Assembly (NCBI GenBank): GCA_016647705.1
Contig: CM028338.1
Location: 16,008,077-16,072,076, forward strand
Origin: Eucommia ulmoides
Lineage: Eukaryota > Streptophyta > Magnoliopsida > Garryales > Eucommiaceae
Direction of reading: 5' to 3'
DNA length: 64,000 nt
Shown: positions 11,813 through 22,900 of the stretch, in pieces
Layout: every line of letters starts with the position of its first letter
Numbering within the stretch: position 1 is the stretch's first letter
The notes under the pieces: model-generated
The model's input: only the letters and a program-made list of their open reading frames with translations
Told to the model about the DNA's origin: nothing
The model's database searches: none
Made by a program: the position numbers and the translations under genes

Positions 11813-12446
11813 GTTTAGTAACCTGCAAAACAAAGTTAGCAAACCTCACAAACACTCCCTCACGTGTTTGCACTCAAACTATTGCACTCCACTCGTGTAT
11901 CACTCAAATTCGGCTTTTACCCTCTTATAAACTTACAGTCTCTTGCCTTTTTCTACTCTTTAGTTCCCTCTTTTAGTTCTTTATTGAACTTAACCAATCT
12001 CAATAAGAAATTTCCTTGTAGCAATCCAAACTCAACAATTTGATTCACTAAGAATGAGATTTTAGGAACGAAACGAAGGGAATAAAAAGAGCATAAAGAA
12101 AAGTTTATAGAGTAGAACAAGAAGAAATTATTCTCAATTTTTGTTGGGGAGGCTGCTAAATTTTCTCAATTTTTTTTTCTATTTCTGCTTCCGTTTTTTT
12201 TTTTTTTGAAAACCAGTAACTTTAAATTGAGATTTGAAGAAGCACAATATTTAAACAAAAAATATGATCAGAACAAAGATGCACCGCTTTTTTTTTTTTT
12301 CAAGATTGGACCAAATTTGAATTAGAACGAAAAGAAAAAAAAACGCAATAGATCTGATGATATAATTTGGTTAAGAAAAATAAATTTATGAAGGAATAGA
12401 TATGAAAGAACGAAAAAGAAAAAGGATAGATGAAACCTGATTTAGA
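11813..12446 (-). other. Untranslated leader of element 1
   Basis: No gene is seen between the primer site and gag. The stretch holds A/T runs (poly-T near 12170-12210 and 12290-12300) and lies in the same place as the leaders at 27074-27732 and 53968-54552. Such leaders normally carry packaging signals, but none can be defined here. Confidence 0.7.
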
Positions 12447-12463
12447 CCTTGATCTGATTACCA
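12447..12463 (-). promoter_or_regulatory. Primer binding site of element 1
   Basis: The minus-strand word TGGTAATCAGATCAAGG lies two bases inside the 5' LTR. It resembles TGGTATCAGAGC, the complement of the initiator methionine tRNA 3' end used by many plant Ty3/gypsy elements. Confidence 0.75.
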
Positions 12464-12465
12464 AA

Positions 12466-13247
12466 TGATGCGAACCTCACCAAGGATTAGTAAGACCCGA
12501 AACCGACTTAGGGTTTCTTCGCGAAGATCGAAACTAAATCAGGTTTTGAACGAGCTAAAAATACAGAAATTGAAATAAAGATTACCTTGACCCAATGTTT
12601 ATGAACGAAATGCGAACCAATGGTATAATGATCTTGACCTAATGATTATAATGAATCACGAATCAAAGATATAAGTTTGAACGCCACAAGAAACTCTTGA
12701 TAAGTTCTGGAAAAGTTCTCTAAAGAATTAAAGAGAAAACTCTCACAATTTTTATTAATCAAAGTAATGTGTTCTTCCTCATGCGATACAACTTTCTTAA
12801 ATAGGTAATGAATTGTGCGGTGAACAGTGTCGGTGAACGGTGCTCGTGAATAGTGCGGCTACAATACCAAAAAAAAAACCCTAGAGAAACAAGGAAACCC
12901 TACTCCTAATCTAAAAAGGAAAAGGCTAATTTGGCAATCATGCCTTACAAATTATCAAATAAATAACCTAAATTAAAATTAAAATACAAATAAATAAAAT
13001 AAATATGCTTAGAATTTCGTGGTCCTCAAGCCTTGGTCCATTTAAGTTCATGTCTAAACCCATTCACTTGTTTTGATGAGATGGATTAGGCCTTGATCGT
13101 CATTTGGCCTTTATTATTTTTGATTCAGCCGAAAGCTCTTGAATTAGCCCATTAAGCGCTTCTTTGATCTTCTTGGATCTTGCTCTAGTAATGGGCCCAA
13201 CCGGGACATGCAATGTGTCCTTTGATATTGCTTGTTGGTTCTTATCA
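12466..13247 (-). repeat. 5' LTR of element 1 (782 bp)
   Basis: It aligns end to end with 6455-7252. A TATA-like word (minus-strand TATTTAAG) lies at 12796-12803, the likely core promoter. The outer edge at 13247 is followed by the AAGTT target duplication. Confidence 0.92.
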
Positions 13248-13252
13248 AAGTT
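13248..13252. repeat. Right target-site duplication (AAGTT) of element 1
   Basis: Exact match to 6450-6454. The satellite continues in the same phase directly afterwards (tgagtggaaaaaac). Confidence 0.92.
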
Positions 13253-14111
13253 TGAGTGGAAAAAAACATTTGTGTCCATTTCGGACGAAAAACACCACCA
13301 TTTAGGGTGGAAACGACCTTCTGAGCAAAACACCCGCAAAACTCCCGAAAAGGCCAAGTTTGACCTGAAAACCAACTTTTTTCTTTCTGGACGAAAAATG
13401 CCACCTTTTAGGAAGGAAACGACCTTCTGAGCAAAACGCCCCCAAAAGGCCCAAAAAGACCAAGTTTGTGTAGAAAATTTAACTGGATCAGCTTCGGACG
13501 AAAAATACTACTTTTCTTGTGGCATGGTTTACGGAGCAAAAATAAGCCCAAAAGGCAAAAAAAATACCAAGTTTGACCGGAAAATCAATTGCATACATTT
13601 TGGACGAAAAATAACACTTTTTTGGTTAGAAACGACATTCTAGGCAAAACGCCACAAAAAGGATCAAAAACACCAAGTTCGAGTAGAAAAATCATTTGCG
13701 TCCATTTTTTACGAAAAACACTACCTTTTATGGTGGAAATGACCTTCTGAGTGAAACACCCCAAAAACTCTCGAAAAATCCAAGTTTGACCTGAAAATCA
13801 ACTTTGTCCCTTTCGGATGAAAAACGACACCTTTTAGGAAGGAAACGACCTTCTGAGCAAAATGCCCCCAAAAGGCCCAAAAAGACCAAGTTTGTGTAGA
13901 AAATTTAACTGGGTCTGTTTCGGACAAAAAATACCATTTTTTTATGTGGGTGACGGCTTACGGAGCAAAAATCAGCCCAAAAGGCAAAAAAAGAGCAAGT
14001 TTGACCAAAAAACCAATTGCCTACGTTTTGGGCCAAAAATACCCCTTTATTTTGTGGAAACGACATTTTGAGCAAAAGGCCACGAAAAGGCCAAAAAACA
14101 CCAAGTTCGAG
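13248..14111 (+). repeat. 107-bp satellite array, block 2 (about 8 monomers)
   Basis: Continues block 1 after element 1 in the same orientation, with types D, E, F, A and so on. It ends at an orientation switch where gttcgag is followed by tttgagtgtgttggtggc, the latter being satellite read on the other strand. Confidence 0.92.
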
Positions 14112-17100
14112 TTTGAGTGTGTTGGTGGCATTTTGCTCGGAATGTCGTTTCCAACCAAAAAAGTGGTTTTTTTCGTCCAAAACGTACGCAACTGATTTTC
14201 TGGTCAAATTTCGTATTTTTTTTTTTTCCTTTTGGGCATGTTTTTGCTCCGTAAGCCGTTCCCCATAAAAAAATTGTATTTTTCGTGCGAAACTAACCCA
14301 GTTAAATTTTCTACACAAACTTGGTCTTTTTGGGCCTTTTGGGGGCGTTTTACTCAGAAGGTCATTTTCTTCCTAAAAGGTGGCATTTTTCGTCCAAAAA
14401 GGACAAAGTTGATTTTTAGGTCAAACATGGACTTTTTGGGAATTTTGGGGGTGTTTCGCTCCGAAGGTCATTTCCACCCTAGAAGGTGGTTTTTTTTGTC
14501 CAAAACGGACCAAATTCTTTTTTCCAGTTAAACTTGGACTTTTCAGGCCTTTTGGGGTCGTTTCGCACAGAAGGTTGTTTCAACCCTGAAAGGTAGTATT
14601 TTTGGTGGCTTTTTTGCTCGGAATGTGATTTCTACCCAAAAAAGTGGTGTTTCTCGTCCAAAACAGACGCAATTGATTTTCTGGTCAAATTTGGTCTTTT
14701 TTTGCCTTTTGCGTTTGTTTTTGCTACGTAAGCCGTTCCACATAAAAAAAAAAGTGGTATTTTTCGTCCTAAACAGACTCAGTTAAATTTTCTACACAAA
14801 CTTAGTCTTTTTGGGCCTTTTGGGGGCGTTTTGCTCAGAGGGTCATTTCCCTCCTAAAAGGTGTCGTTTTTCGTCGGGAAGGGACAAAGTTGATTTTCAC
14901 GTCAAACTTTGACTTTACGGGAATTTTGTGGGTGTTTCGCTCTGAAGGTCGTTTCCACCCTAAAAGGTAGTGTTTTTCGTTCAAAACGGACAAAATTGAT
15001 TTTCTACTCGAACTTGGTGTTTTTGAGCATTTTTGGGGGCGTTTTGCTCAAAATGTCGTTTCCACCCAAAAAAGTAGTGTTTTTCGTCCAAAACGAACGC
15101 AATTGATTTTCTGGTTGAACATGGTGTTTTTTTGCCTTTTGGGCTTCTTTTTGCTCCGTAAGCCGTCCCCCACATAAAAAAATGGCATTTTTCGTCCGAA
15201 ACAGACCCAGGTAAATTTTCTACACAAACTTGGTCTTTTTGGGCCTTTTGGGGGCTTTTTGCTCAGAAGGTCGTTTCCTTCCTAAAAGGTGTCATTTTTC
15301 GTCCAAAAGGGATAAAGTTGATTTTCATGTCAAACTTGGACTTTTCGGGAATTTTGGGGGTGTTTCGCTCCGAAGGTCGTTTCCACCATAAAAGGTAGTG
15401 TTTTTCGTCCAAAACGGACACAATTGATTTTCTACTTGAACTTGGTGTTTTTGAGCATTTTGGTGGCATTTTGCTCAGAATGTCGTTTCTACCCAAGAAA
15501 GTGGTGTTTTTCGTCCAAAACGTACGCAAATGATTTCCTGGTCAAACAGGCCTTTTTTTGCCATTTGGGCTTGTTTTTGCTCCGTGAGCCGTTCCACATA
15601 AAAAAAAAAGGTATTTTTCGTCCGAAATAGACCCAGTTAAATTTTCTACACAAACTTGGTCTTTTTGGGCCTTTTAGAGGCGTTTTGGTCAAAAGGTTAT
15701 TTCCTTCCTAAAAGGTGTCGTTTTTCGTCCAAAAGGGACAAAGTTGATTTTCCGGTCAAACGTGGACTTTTCGGAAGTTTTGGGGGTGTTTCGTTCAGAA
15801 GGTCGTTTCGATCGTAAAAGGTAGTGTTTTTTGTCCACAACGAACACAATAGATTTTTCTACTCGAACTTGGTGGTTTTTAGCGTTTTGGTGGCGTTTTG
15901 CTCGGAATGTCGTTTCCAATCGAAAAGGTGCTATTTTTTATCCAAAATGGACACAATTGATTTTTCTACTCGAACTTGGTGTTTTTGGGCCGTTTCGTGG
16001 TGTTTTGCTCAAAATGTTGTTTCCTCCCAAAAAAGTGATGTTTTTTTGTCCAAAACGTAGGCAATTGATTTTCTTGTCAAACTTGGTTTTTTTTTTTTTT
16101 TTTTGCCTTTTGGGCTTGTTTTGGCTCCATAAGCCATTCCGAATAAAAAAAATGGTATTTTTCGTCCGAAATCGACCCAGTCAAATTTTCTACACAAACT
16201 TGGTCTTTTTGGGCTTTTTGGGGGCGTTTCGCTCAGAAGGTCATTTCAACCCTAAAAGGTGGTGTTTTTCGTCTAAAACGGATACAATTGATTTTTCTAC
16301 TCGAACTTGGTGTTTTTGGGCCTTTTGGTGGCGTTCTGCTCATAATGTCGTTTCCACCCAAAAAAGTGGTGTTTTTCTTCCAAAATGGATGCAATTTATT
16401 TTCTAGTCAAACTTGGTTTTTTTTTTTGCCTTTGGGGCTTGTTTTTGCTCTGTTAAGCCGTTCCACATAAAAGAAAGTGGTATTTTTGTCCTAAACAAAC
16501 TCAGTTAAATTTTCTACACAAACTTGATCTTTTTGGATGTTTTAGGGGCGTTTTGCTCGGAAGGTCGTTTCCTTCCTTAAAGGTGTCGTTTTTCGTCCAA
16601 AAGGGACAAAGTTGATTTTCAGGTCAAACTTGGACTTTCCGGGAGTTGTGGGGGTGTTTTTCTCAAAAGGTTTTTTCCACCCTAAAAGGTGGCATTTTTC
16701 ATGCGGAAGGGACAAAGTTGATTTTCTGGTCAAACTTGGCCTTTTCGGGAGTTTTGGGGGTGTTTTGCTCAGAAGGTCGTTTCCACCCTAAATGGTGGTG
16801 TTTTTCGTTCAAAACGGACACAATTATTTTTTCTACTCAAACTTGGTCTTTTTGGGCCATTTGGGGTGTTTTTCTCAGAAGGTGGTTCCCAACAAAGAAA
16901 GTGGTGTTTGCCGTCTAAAACGAACACAATTGATTTTCAGGTCAAACTTGGACTTTTCGGGCATTTTGGGGGCGTTTCGCTCAGAAGGTTGTTTCGACCC
17001 TGAAAGGCGGTGTTTTTCGTCGAAAACAGATACTATTAATTTTTCTACTCGAACTTGGTATTTTGGGGCCTTTTGGTGGCATTTTGCTCATAATGTCGTT

Positions 17101-18525
17101 TCCACCCAAAAAAAATAGTGTTTTTCTTCCAAAATGGACGCAAGTGATTTTCTGGTCAAACATGTTCTTTTTTTGCCTTTAGGGCTTGTTTTTGCTCCAG
17201 AAGTCGTTCCACGTAAAAAAAGTGGTATTTTTCGTCCTAAACAGATTCAGATAAATTTTCTACACCAACTTCGTATTTTTGGGTGTTTTTGGGGCGTTTT
17301 GCTCGGATGGTCGTTTCCTTCCAAAAAGGTGGTGTTTTTCGTCCAAAATGGACAAAGTTGATTTTCTCGTCAAACTTAGATTTTTTGGCAATTTTGGGGA
17401 TGTTTCTCTCAGAAGGTCGTTTCCACGATAGAAGGTAGTGTTTTTCGTCCAAAACGGACACAATTGATTTTTCTACTCGAACTTTATGTTTTTGAGCGTT
17501 TCGGTGGCGTTTTTACCGAAATGTCGTTTCCAACCAAAAATGTTCGTCCAAAACGTACGCAAATGATTTCCTGGTCAAATATGGTATTTTTTTGGCCTTT
17601 TGGGCTTGTTTTTGCTCTGTAAGCGTTCCACAAAAAAAATGGTATTTTTCGTCCGAAACAGACCCAGTTAAATTTTCAACACAAACTTGGTCTTTTCGGC
17701 CCTTTTGGGGGCGTTTTGCTCAGAAGGTCGTTCCCTTCCTAAAAGGTGGCATTTTTCATCCAGAAGGGACAAAGTTGATTTTCGCAATTTTGGACTTTTT
17801 GGCAATTTTGGGAGTGTTTCGCTCAGAAGGTCGTTTCCACCTTAAAAGTTGGTGTTTTCGTCCAAAACGGACACAATTGATTTTTCTTCTCGAACTTGGT
17901 GCTTTTGGGCCTTTTCGTGGCGTTTTGCTCAAAATGTTGTTTCCACAAAAAAAAAGTGGTGTTTTTTGTCCAAAGCGTAGGCAATTGATTTTCTGGTTAA
18001 ACTTGGACTTTTTGGCAATTTTGGGGGTGTTTCGCTCAGAAGGTCTTTTCCACCCTAAAAGGTGGTGTTTTTGTCCAAAACGGACACAATTGATTTTTCT
18101 ACTTGAACTTTATATTTTTGAGCGTTTTGGTGGCATTTTTTCCGAAATGTCGTTTCCAACCAAAAAAGTGGTATTTTTCGTCCAAAATGTACGCAAATGA
18201 TTTTCGGGTCAATTATGGTCTTTTTTGCCTTTTGGGCTTCTTTTTGCTTTGTAAGCTGTTCTACATAAAAAAAAATGGTATTTTTCATCCGACACAGACC
18301 CAGTTAAATTTTCAACACAAATTTAGTCTTTTTGGGCCTTTTGGGGGCGTTTTGCTCAAAAGGTCGTTTCCTTCCTAAAAGGTCGCATTTTTCATCCAGA
18401 AGGGACAAAGTTGATTTTCGAGTCGAACTTGGACTTTTTGGCGATTTTGGGGGTGTTTCGCTAAGAAGGTCGTTTCCACTCTAAAAGTTGGTGTTTTCGT
18501 CCAAAATGGACACAATTAATTTTTC
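14112..18525 (-). repeat. 107-bp satellite array, inverted block (about 41 monomers)
   Basis: The same satellite in reverse orientation: the plus strand now reads ttttcgtccaaaacggac and aaaatcaactt appears as aagttgatttt. The F-type landmark (gctccgtaagccg and variants) lies near 14261, 14723, 15157, 15583, 16123, 16448, 17193, 17614 and 18246, spacings of 3 to 7 monomers. All six left-array types are present. The right edge abuts a retroelement fragment. Confidence 0.92.
15403..15419 (+). other. CENP-B-box-like 17-mer (example in the inverted block)
   Basis: TTTCGTCCAAAACGGAC read directly on the plus strand. It matches 8 of the 9 key positions of NTTCGNNNNANNCGGGN, with CGGA in place of CGGG. 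The same word recurs at the same monomer position in neighbouring repeats. Confidence 0.5.
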
Positions 18526-19936
18526 CAATTCGGCTTTTACCCGCTTATAAGCTCACACTCTCTTGCCTTTTTCCACTCTTTAGTTCCCTCTTTTAGTTCT
18601 TTATTGAACTTAAGCAATCTCAATCAGAAATTTTCTTACAGCAATCCAAACTCAACAATTTGATTCACTAAGAATAAGATTTTAGGAACGAAACAAAGGG
18701 AACAAAAATAGCACAAAGAAAAGTTTATAGAGGAGAACAAGAAGAAATTATTCTCAATTTTTGTTGGGGGGGGCTGCTGAATTTTCTCAAATTTTTTTTT
18801 TTCTGTTTCTATTTCTTTTTTTCTTTTTCTTTTTTTGTTTCTGTTTCTGTTTTTTTTCTTTTCTATTTTTTTTTTTTGAAAACCACTAACTTTAAATTCA
18901 GATTGGAAGAAGCACAATATTTAAACAAAAAATATGATCAAAACAAAGATGCACCACGTTTTTTTTTTTTCAAGATTGGACCAGATTTGAATTAGAACGA
19001 AAAGAAAAAAAACACAATAGATCTGATTGGTCAAGAAAAAACAAATTCTGAAGAAATAGATATGAAAGAACGAAAAAGAAAAAGGATAGATGAAACCTGA
19101 TTTAGACCTTGCTCTGATTACCAAATGATGCGAATCTCACCAAGGATTAGTGAGACCCGAAACCAACTTAGGATTTCTTCACGAAGATCGAAACTAAATT
19201 AGATTTTGAACGAGCTAAAAATACAGAAATTGAAAGATAGATTACCTTGACCCGACGTTTATGAACGAAACGCGAACCAATGGTATAATGATCTTGAACC
19301 AATGATTATAATGAATCACGAATCAAAGATATAAGTTTGAACGCCACAAGAAACTCTTGATAAGTTCAAGAAAAGTTCTCTGAAGAACTAAAGAGAAAAC
19401 TCTCACAATTTTTATTAATCAAAGTAATATCCAATTCGTAGGTTTACAAAGCCCCTTAAATAGGTGGCCAAGAGAATAAGAAAAGAAACCCTAATACACT
19501 TTGAAATTCGTGGGTCTACCTGGAGGAAAAAGGAAACCCTAAAATCTAATTGCTAAATAAAGAATAAGGAAGCTTTCTAATTTGCCTTACATTCCTAGTT
19601 GGAAAAGGAAATGATTTACTTGGCAATCAAGCTTACAAATCAGCCTAAAATAATTAAAAGACTTTAAAATAGTAAAATAAATATGATAGGAATTTTGTGG
19701 TCCACAAGCCTTAGTCTATTTGAGTTCATGTTTAAACCTATTCACTCGCTTTGATGAGATGGATTAGGCCTTGATCGTCATTTGGGCCTAATTTGGGCTT
19801 TATTGTTTTCGATTCAGCCGAAAGCTCTTGAATTATCCCATTAAGCGCTTCTTTGATCTTCTTGGATCTTGCCTTAGTAATGGGCCCAACCGGGACATGC
19901 AATGTGTCCTTTGATGTTGCTTGTTGGTTCTCATCA
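18526..19936 (-). mobile_element. Fragment of a second LTR-retroelement subfamily (LTR plus leader)
   Basis: A minus-strand fragment made of an LTR (19126-19936, 811 bp, TGATGCGAATC to TTCTCATCA), a primer-site region just inside it (near 19105-19123) and about 600 bp of leader with T-rich runs. The LTR middle differs from element 1 (ccccttaaataggtggcc and ggaaaccctaaaatc words) and matches 26244-27055 on the other strand, with about ten differences in 350 bases by eye (about 3%). The 18526 edge joins directly to inverted satellite. It is a fossil with no coding capacity of its own. Confidence 0.88.
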
Positions 19937-22900
19937 AAATACCACTTTTTGGTTTGAAACGACATTCTTAGCAAAACACCACCAAAACACTAAGTTTATG
20001 TAGAAAAATCAATTGTGTCCGTTTTGGATGAAAAACACTACTTCTTTGGGTAGGAACGACATTTTGAGCAAAACGCCATGAAAAGGCCCAAAAACACCAA
20101 GTTTGAGTATAAAAATAAATTTTATCCGTTTTGGAGGACAAACACCACCTCTTTCTGAGTTGAAACGACCTTCTGAACGAAACGCCCCAAAAAGGCCCGA
20201 AAAGTCCAAGTTTGACTTAAAAATCAGTTGTGTACGTTTTGGACGAAAAATACCACTATCTTGGTTGGGAACCACTATCTGAGAAAAACACCCCCAAATG
20301 ACCTAAAAAGACCAAGTTTAAGTAGAAAAAACAATTGTGTCTGTTTTAGACGAAAAGCATCACCTTTTAGGGTGGAAACGACCTTCTGAGCGAAACACCG
20401 CAAAACTCCCAAAAAGTCCAAGTTTGACCTGAAAAGCAACTTTGTCCCTTTTGGACGAAAAATGCCACCTTTTTGGAAGGACATTACCTTCTGAGCAAAA
20501 CGCCCCCAAAAGGCCCAAAAAGACCAAGTTTGTGTAGAAAATTTAAATGGGTCTATTTTGGACCAAAAATACCATTTTCTTTTATCTGGAATGGCTTATG
20601 GAGCAATAAAAGACAATGTTTGACCAGAAAATCAATTGGGTACGTTTTGGACGAAAAACACCATTTTTTTGAGTGGAAACAACATTCTGAGCAAAACGCT
20701 ACCAAAAGGCCCAAAAACACCAAGTTCGTGTAGAAAAATCAATTTTATCCGTTTTGGAGGAAGAACACCACCTTTCAGGGTTGAAACGACCTTCTGAGGG
20801 AAATGCCCCCAAAAGGCCCGAAAAGTCCAAGTTTGACCTAAAAATCAATTGTGAACGATATGGACGAAAAACACCACTATCTTGGTTGGGACCTTCTGAG
20901 CAAAACACCCCCAAATGGCCCAAAAAGACCAAGTTTGAGTGGAAAAAACAATCGCATACGTTTTGGATGAAAAACACCACTTTTTTGGGTGGAAACGATA
21001 TTCTGAGCAAAACGCCACAAAAAGGCCCAAAAACACCAAGTTCAAATAGAAAAATCAATTTTATCTATTTTGGAGGAAAAACAACACCTCTTTCTGGGTT
21101 GAAACGACCTTCTGAACGAAACGCCCCCAAAAGGCCCGAAAAGTCCAATTTTGACCTAAAAATCAATTGTGTACGTTTTGGATGAAAAACACCACTATCT
21201 TGGTTGGGAACCACCTTCTGAGAAAAATACCCCCAATTGGGCCGAAAAGACCAAGTTTGAGTGGAAAAAACAATTGTGTCCGTTTTGGATTAAAAGCACC
21301 ACCATTTAGGGTGGAAACGACATTCTGAGCAAAATACCCCCAAAAGTCCCGAAAAGTTCAAGTTTGACCTGAAAATCAACTTTGCCCCTTTTGGACGAAA
21401 AACGCCACCTTCTAGGAAGGAAACGACCTTCTGAGTAAAATGCCCCCAAAAGGCCTAAAAAGACCAAGTTTGTGTAGAAAATTTAACTCGGTCTATTTTG
21501 GACCAAAAATACCATTTTTTTTATCTGGAGCGGCTTACAGAGAAAAAACAAGCCCAAAAGGCAAACAAAATCCATGTTTGACCAGAAAATCAATTGCGTA
21601 CGTTTTGGAAGAAAAATACCACTTTTTTGGGTGGAAACGACATTCTGAATAAACGCCACCAAAACGCCCAAAAATACCAATTTGAGTAGAAAAATCAATT
21701 TTATCCGTTTTGGAGGAAAAATACTACCTTTCAGGGTTGAAACGACCTTCGGAACGAAACATCCCCAAAAGGCCCGAAAAGTCCAAGTTTGACCTAAAAA
21801 TCAATTGTGTACGTTTTGGACGAAAAACACCACTATCTTGGTTGGGAACCACCTTCTTAGAAAAAGACCCCCAAATGGCCCAAAAAGACCAAGTTTGAGT
21901 GGAAAAAACAATTGCGTATGTTTTGCACACAAAACACCACTTTTTTTGGGTGGAAACGACATTCTGAGTAAAATGCCACCAAAAGGCCCAAATACACCAA
22001 CTTTGAGTGGAAAAATCAATTGTATCCGTTTTGGACGAAAAACACCACATTTTAGGGTTGAAACGACCTTCGGAGCGAAACACCCCCCAAAAGGCCCGAA
22101 AAGTCCAAGTTCGACCTAAAAATCAATTGTGTTCGGTTTTTACGAAAAACACCACTTTCTTGGTTGGGAACGACCTTCTGAGAAAAGCACCCCCAAATGG
22201 CCAAAAAAGACCAAGTTTAAGTGGAAAAAAACAATTGTGACCGGTTTGGACCAAAAAAATCACTTTTAGGGTAGAAACGACCTTCGGAATGAAACACCCC
22301 CAAAATTCTCAAAAATTCCAAGTTCGACCTCAAAATCAACTTTGTCCCTTTCGGACGAAAAAAGCCACCTGTTAGGAAGGAAACGACTTTCTGAGTAAAA
22401 CGCCCCCAAAATGCCCAAAAAGACCAAGTTTGTGTAAAAAATTTAACTGGGTCAGTTTCGTACGAAAAATACTATTTTTTTATGTGGAACAGCTTACGGA
22501 GCAAAAACAAGCCCAAAAGGCAAACAAAATATCAAGGTTGACCAGAAAGTCAGTTGCATACATTTTGAACGAAAAATACCACTTTTTTGGTTAGAAACGA
22601 CATTTCGAGCAACACGCCACCTAAACGCTCAAAAACTCTAAGTTCAAGTAGAAAATCAATTGTATCTGTTTTGGACGAAAAATACTATCTTTTAGAGTGG
22701 AAACGACATTCTAAGCGAAACACACCCAAAATTCCCAAAAAGTCCAAGTTTGACCTAAAAATCAACTTTGTCCATTCTGGACGAAAAACGACACCTTTTA
22801 GGAAAGATACGACCTTCGGAGCAAAACACCCCAAAAAGGCCCAAAAAGACCAAATTTGTGTCGAAAATTTAACTGGGTCTGTTTCTGACGAAAATATCAT

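Larger units (their letters stand above)
6455..13247 (-). mobile_element. Element 1: full-length Ty3/gypsy (CRM-like) LTR retroelement
   Basis: A 6.8-kb element on the minus strand with two LTRs, a primer site, gag, PR-RT-RNase H-integrase in Ty3/gypsy order, a polypurine tract and a perfect AAGTT target duplication in the satellite. The LTRs begin TG and end CA, with the inverted ends TGATG and CATCA. By eye the two LTRs differ at about 24 of the first 430 positions (5-6%), so it is not recent but is the better preserved of the two long copies. The coding part is broken at a handful of places, so it is a fossil. Coding sequence for the integrase tail runs into the 3' LTR, which is described for CRM chromoviruses. 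The clade call is moderate; superfamily and structure are secure. Confidence 0.93.

Noticed and set aside
18636-19124. Short open frames rich in K, F and L in the leader of the retroelement fragment (also near 27169-27529 and 54161-54433)
   Set aside because: Products of A/T homopolymer runs in the untranslated leader; not shared as a conserved frame.
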